A stretch of 64,000 bases of DNA from Hyperoodon ampullatus (taxonomy: Eukaryota; Chordata; Mammalia; Artiodactyla; Ziphiidae): the NCBI GenBank assembly GCA_949752795.1, contig OX457062.1:91439777-91503776 (forward strand), given 5' to 3'. The notes below the pieces were generated by a model that did no database searches, had not been told where the DNA came from, and was given only the letters and a program-made list of their open reading frames with translations. How positions within the stretch are numbered: position 1 is the first letter of the stretch; each line of letters begins with the position of its first letter. The translations under genes were made by a program, and so were the position numbers. Shown here piece after piece: positions 45,540-57,529 of the stretch.

Positions 45540-47150
45540 GACCTCGGGCACCTTTGGCAGGAGTTGGGGAAATGGAAGACGTGCACCTGAGTTCCCTGAC
45601 CTGAGACCGTCACCTACTGTAACCTCAGGTGATGTCCATTGACACTCCAGACTTAGGCTTATAGGCTGAGAGGAAAGGAGTTAAAGGTCCCAGAGTTGAG
45701 CACATGGGGGTGAGAAGGCTGGAGGGTGTCTTGGTGCTGTGTGGGCGTGAGTGATTCGTGGTTAAGCTTTTCTGTCTGTCCTTGGAATGATGATGTTATA
45801 AAGGTTCTGAAGTTTCCTGGATTCTCCTTTCCTTTTCCTGGGGCGAGGCTGGAGCGGGCAGTGGCCGACAGCAGATTACCCAGGGTCTACCTGGGGCCAG
45901 CAGCAGCCTATGCCCCTGGGGCCTGGAGACTCGAGAAATGAGAGCACAGAGGGCAAAGCATCTAACTGAGCCATGCTTGCCGAAGAGCAGACTCTCCAAG
46001 TTAGTTATTGAAGGAATAGTAGGCTATTCGAGCAGTGCTGCACACCTACAGGATTTCCTGTGTGATGCCTGGCTCCTCGTCACAGGATCCTAACCTAGCT
46101 TTGCGAGCAAGCTGGCAGCGGTTACCTGGCCCTCCCTTCCCCATGGCGAGCACTTCACTGGGACGTAAATAGAAGTTATTGAACCTGTGCTCCAGTGAGG
46201 AGGTGGTTGGCCAACTCCTCACATGCTTCACGGGCTCCTCTAGGCCTTGGCTTATCTCAGAGTAAACGTGGGTCAAAGCAGGTGTTCCGTCCTTTGAGTG
46301 ATGGTGGTGGTGTGTCATCTTCTGTTAGTTTCTTTGCTCTCAAACCGAACTGTCACATGTGAAAACCACAGGTACCAGGCAAGGTAGGAAAAGACGTTTG
46401 TAAGACTGGGGTGGCGGAGCAGCCTCAAACTAAAAGAAGCATAACTCACATTTGTCCACTTTCTCTCTGTTCCAAGTCACACGCTCAGTAGGGGCTCTGA
46501 AATAAAGGCAGCTCAAGGGAGGGGATGACAGGCAGGCCTGGAGATGGACTTGTTCATCTGCTCAGTTAGAGCCGTTTCAGACAAAGCTGATTTCTGCTGT
46601 GATTTTAATCCCACCCTGACACCGAGAAATCAAACCATCACTTTTCTCATAATAGGGAGAGATGCCTCTGACCTAGGTTGGTTTTGTAACAGTCTCATCT
46701 GTGCATGTTGTTTTCCCTGGGATCTCCAAGGGCTTGGTTGTGGGTGGATTTTATCAGAAGATACAGATTTCCATTATGAAGCAACTCCTGTGTGCTGGAT
46801 ACTTGCTCATCCAAGTCCTATCGGAGGACCAGACTGACAGAGGAAAAAGGAAATGGTGAACGATGTCAGACGGAATGTAGTTAAAGTCCAGAATGTTTGG
46901 TACAGACAGGAAGTGAAATGCGGGATTTGGAAAAGGAGAGTCATTAAGGTGTAAGATCTTCAGCAAACAGTGGAGCAAGAGTATGTGTCATGTGAGATGA
47001 AGATATTGCGTCAGGGGGTGGGTGAGGGGTCAGGAGCCTGGAGACGCGCAGCTGGGGGCATAGAGGGGGCAGGGAGGACACGGGGGGATAGTTGTGAAAC
47101 AGTTATTCAGCCTCACTCTGGAAATAACACACAGTCATAGTTTACAGGCC
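45540..47150. other. repeat-poor unassigned sequence
   Basis: About 1.6 kb without a repeat I can name and without a supported exon. Confidence 0.3.
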
Positions 47151-47154
47151 AGTT

Positions 47155-47280
47155 TGGGGACCTACCTCAGGCAGTGTGGAGAAGGACCTTGGGCAACTCC
47201 CTCTCTGGGTCTCAGTTGTCACTGTGCACCAGGAGAGATCGGAGGGGAGAAGTTCTAGGTCCTTCCCACTCTGCAGCAGG
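47155..47280 (+). repeat. possible MIR fragment
   Basis: GGACCTTGGGCAACTCCCTC followed by TCTGGGTCTCAGTTGTCACT fits the forward MIR core. Confidence 0.5.
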
Positions 47281-47454
47281 AGGACTCTGCTGTACTCCTT
47301 AGCGGGAGGCTTCAGACCCCAACGATCCCTCGCCATCCTCCCCGTGCAGGCATTGTGAGCTGATGCTTCACCTGTGTCCCCCCAGGTCTCCCTGCTCCCC
47401 CAGCTCCCTGGCTCTGCCCCCAGTGCTTTCCCTGGCACTAGAATAGACCCACAT

Positions 47455-47845
47455 ACAGTCTGACCTGCCCAGGCCTCTGCCTCTGTAAATGCCGAAGTCG
47501 CTCATATCCCAGGGCTTTTGCACGTTTGTCCCTCGCCTGGAGCGCTCTCTCCCTGGTCTTTGCAAGGCTGGCTTTTACCTTACAGGTTTCAGTGCAAATA
47601 TTGCCTCCGTGAGACCCTCCCTGAGCTCCACTCAGCCTCCCCTCTAACCAGAGCCTTGGCCTGATCACCTCACATTACCCTGCTATATTTTCCCCCTAAC
47701 ATTTATCACAGTCTGAAGTCTTCTTTTTACCTCTGCTCATGCACTTGTCTCTTGTCTGTTTCTACAAGAGTCTGGACTTTATATCACTGACTTCTGTATC
47801 CCCACAGTGCTTGACACAGAGATAGGTACTCAGGAAAGAGACGAT
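47455..47845 (+). repeat. L2 3' region, well preserved
   Basis: CAGGGCTTTTGCACGTTTGT, CCTGGAGCGCTCTCTCCCTG, ACATTTATCACAGTCTGAAG and CCCACAGTGCTTGACACAGA are in correct L2 order. Confidence 0.85.
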
Positions 47846-47897
47846 AAAGAAACATCTGCTTTTTTCTCTGTGGTGTGCATAGCAACCGAGACATTTT

Positions 47898-48108
47898 TTT
47901 TTTTTTTTTTTTTTTGCGGTATATGGGCCTCCCACTGTCGTGGCCTCCCCCGCTGCGGAGCACAGGCTCCGGACGTGCAGGCCCAGCGGCCATGGCTCAC
48001 GGGTCCAGCCGCTGAGCGGCATGTGGGATCCTCCCGGACCGGGGCACGAACCCGCGTCTCCTGCATCGGCAGGCAGACTCTCAACCACTGCGCCACCAGG
48101 GAAGCCCC
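47898..48108 (-). mobile_element. CHR-type SINE, short form
   Basis: A T-run is followed by GCGGTATATGGGCCTCCC. The head ends at CAGGGAAGCCCC. The duplication CCGAGACATTTT is at 47886-47897 and 48109-48120. Confidence 0.96.
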
Positions 48109-48124
48109 CCGAGACATTTTATAA

Positions 48125-48355
48125 ATGAAAAAAGTTATTTAATGAGCCCTTCTTTGTGCAGAGCTCTTTGTATATGTTATTTCATTTAATCCTCATAACA
48201 ACTCTACCATGTAGATACTATTAGGATCCCCTTTTACAGAGGAGGGCATGGATCATTACAGTTGAAGTCCTTGCCAAAGTTACATACCTAGTGAGCTGTG
48301 AGATCTGGGTTTGAACCCAGGCAGTCTGACTGCAGAGCTGGTGCCATAAGTTCAT
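48125..48355 (-). repeat. MIR, near full length
   Basis: CAACTCTACCATGTAGATAC, GAGGAGGGCATGGATCATTA and TGAGATCTGGGTTTGAACCC fit reverse MIR over about 230 bp. Confidence 0.78.
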
Positions 48356-48377
48356 GTGCTATTCAGGTCACCTAAGC

Positions 48378-48525
48378 CAGCGCTTCTCAGACTTTAAGAT
48401 GCTTATGAATCAGCTGGAGACCTTCTTAAAATGCAGGGTCTGATTTAGTAGGTCTGGGGTGGAGCCTGACATTCCATGTTTCCAACAAGTTTCCAGCAGT
48501 GCTGCTGGTCCATGGAAAAGACCTC
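48378..48525 (+). repeat. MER20-type hAT MITE
   Basis: GCTTCTCAGACTTTAAGATG, GAATCAGCTGGAGACCTTCT and TTAGTAGGTCTGGGGTGGAG follow the MER20 consensus. Confidence 0.72.
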
Positions 48526-48529
48526 TCAG

Positions 48530-49380
48530 GAGGGAAGGGAGAGACGGAGGGAGAGAAACTGGTCTCAGAGAGGCCAGGTGGCTTTCCTTAGATCATGTAG
48601 CTAGTTCATGGCCAGCCTGGTGTCCTGGCTCCTAGCCTAAAGCTCTTTCAATGGCTCAGCAACCCCAAGGATTTTAATGCATGTACACATCTTCAAAGAC
48701 CGTTTGCAGGAATATAGCCACCTGAATTAGAGATTGCAAAGGGGCCCATGATGCTGGCCCGTGCCCCCTGCTGATCATGACCAGGATACCTGGTTGCTGC
48801 TGGGCTTCTTTCCGTCCCCGAGGCAGAGGGCAAGGGAGGGGGTATGTGGAGAACACACACCTTGGCGGCTGAGTGTGTGTGCTTGGAGGAGGTCTGGAAA
48901 TTCTGGGGAACCATTCATGTCTCTCAAAACAAGAACTGTCATGCCCAGGACAGAAAGTGCCATCATCTGCAGTTTACCAAGCTCTCACTGGCTGCTCTAA
49001 GGTTTGTGGATATATCAACAGTATTTATTACAGGAGCATCAGCTCATTTGAGCCGTCTCCACCCTTCCCCGGCCTTCCCTGTTCCTGCCTTCCTGACACA
49101 GAAGATTCAATTTCTGAACACCTTTTCACATCGGTCTGTCCCCCCTCCCACCCAGCAGAAGTCCCTCTGGAAGATGACCGTCCATCCTCCAGTGGAACAC
49201 ACCGCAGGGCACTCAGAAACTGCAGAGCCCCATCCGCTCCAGGACAGCTCTTACCCTGGGAGGGACTTTCCGCTCTGAGCTGGAGATGCTTGAAACTGCC
49301 ACCTCCCAAGACTACACATATTAGGAGTGCCATAATCTTACAAGTAAAGGGCCCTCCAATTTGTAAAGTGATGTTTTAAG
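48530..49380. other. unassigned sequence
   Basis: Open frames of 144 and 168 codons at 48844-49379 overlap in different frames and show no domain, so I do not call a gene. Confidence 0.35.
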
Positions 49381-49384
49381 AACA

Positions 49385-49545
49385 TTTGTCTGTGATGGGT
49401 ACTGTGCTAGACATTTTCATATACACGTCACCTCATGTAATACTACAAGCACACCCTGAAGTATGTAGTGATCAATCCCCCTTTGACATATGGACACTGA
49501 GGGAGGGATTAAGTGACTCACCTCAAGACACACGGCTGATGTCAT
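49385..49545 (-). repeat. MIR
   Basis: GTACTGTGCTAGACATTTTC and TGGACACTGAGGGAGGGATT fit a reverse MIR. Confidence 0.62.
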
Positions 49546-49694
49546 TTCTACTACATCATAGCTGCCCATCCTCCTTATAAATAGTTGAAGAACGTTCTTT
49601 CATGTTTGTCTCCTATCCTGCTCTCTCCTTTTACAAACTAAACACTCCTGTTTCCTTTAACCTTTCTCCCCAGTTATTACAACCATCATTAACT

Positions 49695-49870
49695 GAAGCC
49701 ATGCTATGAGCCAGGGACCCAGTATGTAGACTGAATCCATCTCCATAAGAACCTTAAGACATCTCCATTTTGTAGATGAGCAAAGTGCTGAAACTCAGAA
49801 AAGTAATTTGTCCAATGTCACTTAATTAATAAGTGACAGAAAGCGAGGATTTGAGCCTGGGCCTCGTAGA
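49695..49870 (-). repeat. MIR
   Basis: CCATTTTGTAGATGAGCAAA, TGTCCAATGTCACTTAATTA and GAGGATTTGAGCCTGGG fit the reverse MIR core. Confidence 0.7.
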
Positions 49871-50116
49871 CTGTGAAAATGAGAAGAATGCTGGGTGAAG
49901 GGATGGAATGAGGACAGTGGGATTCGGGTGAGAAATGATGCAAACTTGGACATTCTCCCATCATAACTATCTTTATTGTGTTGGCAGGCATGGCCTCCCT
50001 TACAGAATAACCACGTACTAAATTGGGCCTTCAGGGGAGCCGAATCTGTGCAGGGTGAGAGTTACTGAGGGCTTTGTTATTGAGAAGGTTATTTCACACC
50101 AATTCTAAGTACTTCA

Positions 50117-50262
50117 AAAAAAAAAAACCCAACAGCTTTATTGAGATGTACAATAAACTGCATGTATTTAAGGTATATAATTTGTTAGGTTTTGGCATAT
50201 ATATATACACCCATGAAACCATCCCCACCATCAAGATATTTTAAATATATGTCATAAATCCA
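50117..50262 (-). repeat. L1M 3' UTR fragment
   Basis: CAGCTTTATTGAGATGTACA, AATAAACTGCATGTATTTAA and CACCCATGAAACCATCCCCA form a typical reverse L1M 3' UTR. Confidence 0.8.
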
Positions 50263-50269
50263 AAAGGAT

Positions 50270-50870
50270 GGCATGCCTACTTATGAATTTTGGGGGTTCT
50301 GATCTTCATGGAGGGTCTAGTATAAGGACCCAGGAAGGATGCAAACCATCTCCAGTCCCTGGAAAGCCTTGTGGAAGGTTTAGACCTGAGGTCAGCAGTA
50401 GTCCAGATCTGCAGGACCCTCCAACTCCCTTTGCTTCTAGATGTTCATACTACTTTGCAGTTTTCCGACTTATTTTGACCTTGAGGCCAGAGCCCACATC
50501 TCCAGCCCTGTTTGGCTTCTCTGGATTCCTGTGAACCTTTCAGGAATAAGTTAACTATCAAGTTCTTGGGGTTGAAAAATTAAGTAAAATGGAACCCAAT
50601 GGGGCTGGTCCTCCAGTTCAGGGGCCCATCTTTTCAGGGTTCTGGATTCAGTAAGGATGAGATGGCCCATCTGAGTCTCCAGGAGATAGGAGGCACTGGG
50701 TCAATGTCCAATTCCTATCTCCCCACTGCCCCTCTTACCTCACCCTTACCTCCTGAAACCCCATCCCCAGATACACACTGCATTAAAGGGAGCAAAGACA
50801 CCCTAAGTCCTTCCAGGGAAGGACTCTGAATGCAAAGACAGAGGCTTGCTCTGGGATAGCTCAATGGCCT
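50270..50870. other. unassigned sequence
   Basis: I see no gene or recognisable repeat. Confidence 0.3.
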
Positions 50871-50874
50871 AAAT

Positions 50875-51090
50875 ACCCTCTTCACTCTAAGACCTTCCTC
50901 ATTTCCCTCATTTGAAGTAATCTTTGTCTGCTCTAAACCAATCACCTTCTACCCTTAGAAATATAATTATTCACTTTCTGGACTGTACGCTTTCTCAGGC
51001 ACGATCCTGGTTTGATCCATCTTTGCGTCCCCTGCAGTGTCTAACACATAGTACACATGGTACTCGTTGAACAAATGAATGAATGACCCA
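50875..51090 (+). repeat. L2 3' end
   Basis: TCTGGACTGTACGCTTTCTC, TGCAGTGTCTAACACATAGT and GTTGAACAAATGAATGAATG are L2 terminal landmarks. Confidence 0.66.
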
Positions 51091-51094
51091 CCTT

Positions 51095-51700
51095 GTCCTA
51101 AACCTCAGGGAAGAGCTGTGTCGCTTTGCTTAGGCAGGACTCAGAGCTGAGCCTAGCATTATCCCGGTGTCTCGCACATCAGATGTCACACATGGAGTAG
51201 CGGTACCTTACACCCAAAATGTGATTCTCACTCGGGTGATATAAATAGAGCCAGAAAGATGCATAAACCATCTTTGCACACACTGTTAATTCTCAGCAAA
51301 GGTGAGGCTTAGCTTGACAGGCTTGGCTCACAGAAGGAAATGGGCTGCTGATACTGGTGAGCCTGCCGTCACTGGTGAGGCTGTCTCCAAGGGAGACGTG
51401 GCTCCCGCCTCCAGTGCCTCCAGTGCCTCCAGCTGGTACTGATGAGCCAGGGGAAGGCAGGTAGTTGAAGTGGGAGAGAGTAGTTCTGAGCAAGGCAGGG
51501 TGGGGGGCTCAGCAACTAGGGTCCCATTTGAAAAGAAATCTACAGCGTCCTGGTACCTGTGGGCTTCCAGTCCGATTCCCCGTCCAGAGACAGCCATTCC
51601 TTGTGGACACATGGGGCAAGGCCCAAGTGATTAGATGCCTTAGGTCACTAGGAAAGGAATCCATTCATGTTTTAGACAAAATTTGATTCGAAGTATAGGT
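51095..51700. other. unassigned sequence
   Basis: A 9-bp unit (CCTCCAGTG) is repeated near 51409-51431. I see nothing else. Confidence 0.3.
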
Positions 51701-51707
51701 GCGCCTA

Positions 51708-52125
51708 GATTACCGTTTCTCAGACTTTGAGATTTCAGGGACCAGTGAAAGTTCAAAAATTAATTTTGATACGAAATCAGGTGCCCACCTTTTAAATATT
51801 GCTGACTATTGACGTTAAACAAAAATGTAAACTACCATCCTGTTACAATTATTCCTAAAAAGAAATGGCATTTCAACAGCAAAAACAATAATAGAAACAA
51901 AAAGACAGTTGACAACCATACACAGACAGCTGTCTATCTCAGCTAACATTTACCGAGTGCTAACAGTATGCGAGGTGCCATTCTAAATATTTTACTTTTA
52001 TCTCATCTTACTGCATACATATTATATCATCTACATTTTTCCTTCCCTGTGAAACCATGAAAATTTCATCATGGACCAATGGTACCAGTTTATACCCAAG
52101 AGTTAGGGAATCACTAGCTGAGAGA
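51708..52125 (+). repeat. possible hAT MITE containing a MIR piece
   Basis: GTTTCTCAGACTTTGAGATT at one end and TCATGGACCAATGGTACCAG near the other resemble hAT ends. A MIR-like segment (ACATTTACCGAGTGCTAACA) lies at about 51948-52020. Confidence 0.38.
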
Positions 52126-52129
52126 TTTT

Positions 52130-53260
52130 TTAGAGGTAACTCACAGCCCTAGGAATCAAACTCCCATGAACCTTAAAGTTTCCGCCTGATGCAGAGGCCA
52201 GGACGTGATCCTTCAGGGTGAGTGCTCGATGCAGGATCCAATGACAAAGATCTTCCTCTGAAGTTTTCTTTGAGATGTGGGACCTGGCGAGTTCTGTTCC
52301 CCAGTTGCAACAGAGACTCTCAAGCTTGCAGCTTTTATCTACAAATGCAATGACCCAAGTAAATCACAATCCAGCCAAAGATAAAATGCTTCCAACTACA
52401 TTTTTGGATCATGAGAGATGAAGGAAAAGCTACCACTTTTGCAAGACAGAGTCTTTTTCCCCTTTCCTTGCCTGTACTTTGAAAAACTTAATATCCCGCT
52501 ATCTTGTTTCACAATGAATACAACCAGATGGCTTAAGCCAAGGGAAAAAATGCTAGGTTGAGTAACAGGGTATGAATTAAATAACCCTTAAACAACCATG
52601 TAAAAAAAATTCCTAAGTGTTTCCTAATTTCTGGATTGAGGAAATTCATGGAGGCCTGAAATAGAGAATACAAAGGACCTTAAGATGCTGCCTCTAGACT
52701 TAAGGGCCTTCTTCAGAAGATGGGCAGGCCAGCAAGGTCATCCATTGCTAAGTCTCCCCGGAGACCAGACACATCTTCAAAAGGAGAAAGAAAGTGGGAG
52801 GCACTGTTATTTATTTTTCCAGTGCTTAACAAATCAGCTCAAGGAGACCCAGTGTCAGACCTAGATGTGAAATATTACATTTCTGGAGACAGTGCTTTAA
52901 TATCCAGATGGAAAAGGAGCCAGATTCAGGATAGAATGTGGTTTAAGTCCAGATGATCTTTGCTTGTTTCATCCCTTCCCCTTAACCATCTTGCTTCCCA
53001 ATAGGAAAGAAAGACACAGTTGGCACTTCCTGTTATAGATAGAATGCAACAAAAAATTTTCAAACTACTTCTTATTCCCGAAGAACTAGATTTGGAGGGA
53101 AACATGAGGAAGCATAATGTAGTAGAAAGGACATTTAAGTAAGTGTAAGAAGAACTTAATTTGAAGGGCGAGTCCTAGACTCCATGTCATGGAAGTTTAG
53201 ACTCATAGGGCTGGAATTTTTAAAATCTGGTGGGAGCTGGGGATAGCCCTGGATAGTGAT
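52130..53260. other. unassigned sequence
   Basis: About 1.1 kb without a gene or a repeat I can name. Confidence 0.3.
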
Positions 53261-53267
53261 AGCTCCA

Positions 53268-53345
53268 TTTTTTATCAGCTCTATGACCGTAGGTAAGTCA
53301 CTTACCCCTGAGCCTCAGTTTCCTTATCTGCAGAATGAGGATATG
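53268..53345 (+). repeat. MIR fragment
   Basis: GTAGGTAAGTCACTTACCCC followed by TGAGCCTCAGTTTCCTTATC is a well preserved forward MIR core. Confidence 0.75.
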
Positions 53346-53349
53346 CATT

Positions 53350-53455
53350 CCCATTTTACAAAGGAGGAAGGTAAGGATCTTAGAGATTCATAAACTTGGC
53401 CAAAGTCACAGCCCAGTAGGTATCTTATTGCAAAGCCTGTGCTCTTTTCCCTAAC
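53350..53455 (-). repeat. MIR fragment, opposite orientation
   Basis: CCCATTTTACAAAGGAGGAA and TTGGCCAAAGTCACAGCCCA fit the reverse MIR core directly after a forward one. Confidence 0.58.
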
Positions 53456-53469
53456 CACACCAAGATGAG

Positions 53470-53990
53470 ATCATAGGCACTGAAATGTTTGCAATGAGCC
53501 AGGTACTGTGCAATCATCCCTGGTGGCTATTAGGCACAGACTTCCACCTGGCATGTGCAAACAGACATGTCAGCCCACTTCTACATGTGTCCACAAAGGC
53601 ATTCGTGTCAGACTGTGCTTTACAAATAGAAGCAATTTTGTGCTCTGACCAGCATGAGTATACTTTAAGAATAAATGGACAAACCCAGGGACTGTCCCAG
53701 AAATCCAGGCTTGGTGGTGGCTCCAGCCACAGGAGAAGCAATCCTGGGTCACAGACAATTGCTCGTGCTCTAATGCCAGTTCTGATCTTCCCAGCATGAG
53801 TGACACTTCCCTCGCTCTGGGATGAGCCTAGTCCAACCTCAGAAATGAGCTCTTTCTAAGAGGTTAAAGCAAACACCATATCTGCTCTGACTGATCACTC
53901 TTCTGGGAAAGTCTGGGAAAAAGAGTGTGGACTTTGAGGAAATGATAAAGAGGGAGTGAACTCCTGGTCTGCACCCAAGGGTGCAGTGCT
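53470..53990. other. unassigned sequence
   Basis: I see no gene or recognisable repeat. Confidence 0.3.
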
Positions 53991-53999
53991 CATGCATAA

Positions 54000-54360
54000 T
54001 TAGTGGGGTGCTAATAACACAAACCATTTTAAAGAGCAGTTTAAAAGTCTGCTTCAGGAATTTTAAAGCCATTCATAGCCTTGGACCAATACTTCCATTG
54101 TTAGGAACCTATGCTAAAGAGAGAATTGAATAGAATGTACAAAAATTTATGTATTAAAATGTTTACTGCAGTAAAAACACTGGCACAAACTAAATGTCCC
54201 AGAATAGGAAAGTAACTAAGTAAATTACAATTCATGAATCCATACAATTGAATATAATGCTGTTAGTGAAACAGGTAACAAAGAACTTTCATGACTTGTA
54301 TGAATGTTCATGATATAAAAAGCAATAAAAAGACCTCAGAACTATGTATATAGTAAAATC

Positions 54361-54402
<42 letters not shown>

Positions 54403-54525
54403 ATATGCATAGAAAAAAGACTGGAAGGAAATTTTACAGGTGTTTGTTATTTTCTGTGTTATTTTTGTCCCTGTTTTCCAATTTTTGTATAATAAGTACA
54501 CATAACTTCTACTTTTTTAAATGTT
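54000..54525 (+). mobile_element. old L1M/L1ME 3' end
   Basis: Order and wording (AAATGTTTACTGCAGTAAAA, ACACTGGCACAAACTAAATG, TAATAAGTACACATAACTTC) resemble the end of an ancient L1. A TG tract at 54368-54392 lies inside it. Confidence 0.58.
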
Positions 54526-54599
54526 ATTTTTAGAATTGCTGAAATCTCTGAGTGCCGTCCTTAAGTGGCTTTCTCTTTTGCTTGAATAAGTATGGCAGC

Positions 54600-55150
54600 C
54601 TCCCAACCGCCACCTCTTCCTCCCATCCTACCCGCTTCCCAGCCCAGCCTGTACTGTCTCCAGGGTCATCTTCTCTGACTCCAAGCTGATCAGGTTTAAT
54701 ACCATTGGTCTAATACAGACTCTGACTACCTGTTGCCTTTAGACTAGAAGGTAGGGTTCAAACTCCTTTGTATGATTTGCTGTTCAACCACACAGACCAG
54801 ACTCTCAGATCTTCTGGCCTCATGCATGGTCTTCCCTCTGCTTAGAACACCCTTTTCCTTCCTTCTCCACCAGGGAAAGTCTTACTTGCCACGAAGGCCA
54901 AGCTCAGAGGTGAGCCCCTCTATGAAATCTTACCCATCAGTCCCAAGCAGAGCTGGTTGCTATTGGCTCTGTCCCCAAAGACTTTGCCTATAGCTCTGTG
55001 TTAGCAAATATAATTTATCATAATAAATGTATTTTAATATATCCTGCTCCCCCTCAACTTCCTCCCTATGTAAGACCATATGATTGTGAGGGTCAAGTTT
55101 GAGACTCATTCATCTTGGTGTGCCCGGTGACTAGCACTGAGTCCAGGGAT
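54600..55150 (+). repeat. L2 LINE fragment
   Basis: GGCCTCATGCATGGTCTTCC, CTCTGCTTAGAACACCCTTT and GTGCCCGGTGACTAGCACTG are in L2 order. Confidence 0.6.
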
Positions 55151-55159
55151 GGATAGGTA

Positions 55160-57190
55160 AGAAAACTGGTGACTGAGCTGGACCAGAGGAGGCAGCAGGG
55201 GGTTCTAAAGCCAAGGAGGTCATCTGTGTAATATGGCGGCAAACTGACCTTCATTCCACTGCAGCCAAACAGATTTAAGTTAGCCAGAAAAGTTGCACAG
55301 TTTGCCGTCACTGGAACAGATGAATGTTTGGGGTAAGGAGATGCCTTCAGAAGAGGGTAGAAACCTCCCTGTGTAAGAGGAGTTGTGACTGCAAGGTGGA
55401 CAAGGGGACTTCAGCCAGACCCAGGCTTCAGCGAATTGTCCGAAGAAGCTGGGTGGGAGGCTCCCCGCTTCTCCCCAGCCCGCTGTGATTCTGCTCTGAG
55501 CCCCGGGCAGGTTTCCATGTCAGCTGTACTTCCAAACCCAGATCTGCAATTTGAACCTAAAGGCCCGCAGACAAAGAAGACTGCTAAGAGTGAAGCCAGT
55601 TGCTCACAGAGCCCAGCAGGGCCCTTGGCTCCACACCACTCATTAGCATCTTAAGTTCACATATATGAGGCCTGTGGATTCACCCGGGGGTCCCAGAGGC
55701 CCTCACAGCCAAAGTAACATCTCTCCCCCTTTGCACCTCCTCCTGGGCTTTCTGAGCCCAGTTGCCTCTGGGGAGCCCAGTGTTGTGTGGCTATTCCCTT
55801 GCAGGGGCCCAACAGCTCATTTTCGGGGTGCAAAAATAGACACTTGGCCCTTTGGGAGACCAGCTCTGTTCTGCCTCTCCCCCCCTTGTGGTGGTCCAAG
55901 GTCTCTGAAGACCAGGGGTTTCCCTGCTGTCCCTCTCACAGCCCGGATCCTGGACACTAGAAGGCAAAGTGAACCCACAGCATGGATGCAGCACAGCCCC
56001 GGGCAGAGCCCTGACTGGATGCTGTAAAATGCAGAGCTGAGGGAGTAAGGACACTCTGGGCTTTTTGTGCTTAAACAGCCCCCAGTCTAATGGCATATAC
56101 AAGACAGAGAAGGAAAATCAAAAAGTAGAAACCTGAGACATAGTACCAACTGCAGGGAGATGTAAATGAGAAGATAATCAGCAGTGTGTGAAGCCTGTAA
56201 ATTCCCAGGAGGGGGCAGGGCAGGAAGGAAGTCTGGCTCCATCCAACCTCAGAGCTTCTTGGAGGAGGTGAGTTTTGAAAGGAAAAGGATGGAGTTGGGA
56301 AGGGTACTGACTGCTGGGCAGGGACAGCTGATCGGCTGCCCTTTCCCCACCCAGGGGTGCTGAAGGGCAATCGGAATGGCAGGGAGACAGCAGCTCCGGA
56401 GGTTCGCAGACTCCCAAGAACAGCCCCGTCTCATTCCAAAGTAACTAGCTCAACCACCTCAATTGTTTCCAGGTCTGGAAGGAGAGAAGGGCTTGCAGAG
56501 AAAAGCCATGAAATGAAGCCAGTGGACTCCCGATATGGATGGGGGAGCCCGGTGTGGGTGGCTGTGCCTCGGTGTTTTCTGGCCCCAGCTGCGGGATGTG
56601 GTGTCTTAGCTCTGCCCTGGCCAGATACATGACTCTCCCTCTACAGCTTGCTCTGCAAAGAAAGCACGTGTATCCCTTAGAGGACTAGAAGAGGGCAGTG
56701 GATGGAGTGGAAGGAGGAAATTATGGTGGCAGATTTCCAACCTCTGACAACATTTTTAGCTCAGATTCTTTGGACAAGGTTTCTCCAGTCCCACTTCCTT
56801 TGCTGACCTGGTGTCCCTCAGTGAGGCTAAGAACAAGCATCCTGCTTTCTGAAGCATCCTTCACCCTAGTTTTCTGTCCATCTTTCTCCCTTGGGCCTAA
56901 AAGAGCCCAGGCTCTGCGTCTGCTTCTCATGGACCGCAGTCACCCTCCCCATCACCGCAGCCTCTCGGACGGGGAAGGAGACAGACTTCTCAGCTAGGGA
57001 GGAGCTCCCCTGCCCCTGAGATCTTCAACTTGAAGTCACAGCAGGTAACACTGGAAGGATCCTTAGGGGTCATTAATTTCAACTCCTACCTCAAGCCCAG
57101 AGTGAGGAGGCGACTTCTTCAGAGCTGGAGTATAATACGTGGTCGTCTTGTCCCCACGGTGAGAAGTGTCACAGAACAGAGGCTGCAGCA
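55160..57190. other. repeat-poor unassigned block
   Basis: About 2 kb with raised GC and no repeat I can name. Open frames up to 120 codons show no domain and no matching splice sites. Confidence 0.35.
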
Positions 57191-57194
57191 CCAT

Positions 57195-57290
57195 GGCTGG
57201 CTTTACACCCTGACTTGAATGCGATGAAACCAGGAATAAGTTATTGAATGTCTCCGAGGGTCTGTTTCCTCAGCTGCCAAAAAACAAAAG
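57195..57290 (+). repeat. possible MIR fragment
   Basis: TTGAATGTCTCCGAGGGTCT followed by GTTTCCTCAGCTGCC fits a weak forward MIR core. Confidence 0.42.
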
Positions 57291-57377
57291 AGAAAAAAAA
57301 GAAAAAAGGGTAATAATGAATAACAATACGTCTTTGTAGGATGATCTATAAGATTATTGATTATTGATAGTAAGAGC

Positions 57378-57520
57378 TCTTGCTTACCAAGTACTTACTG
57401 TATACCATGTGCTGTGCTGAGCACTGGACGGGCATCACCACAGCCCCGCCCCGCCCCAAGCCCGGCGCCGTAATTGTTACCACACGCAGACCCCAGCCAT
57501 CGGCACTGGTCATGGACATG
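57378..57520 (-). repeat. MIR fragment
   Basis: CCAAGTACTTACTGTATACC and ATGTGCTGTGCTGAGCACTG are the reverse MIR end. Confidence 0.55.
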
Positions 57521-57529
57521 CCTCACCTT

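Noticed and set aside
48844..49379. Frames of 144 and 168 codons
   Set aside because: They overlap in different frames with no recognisable motif and no CpG island or splice sites that support an exon.
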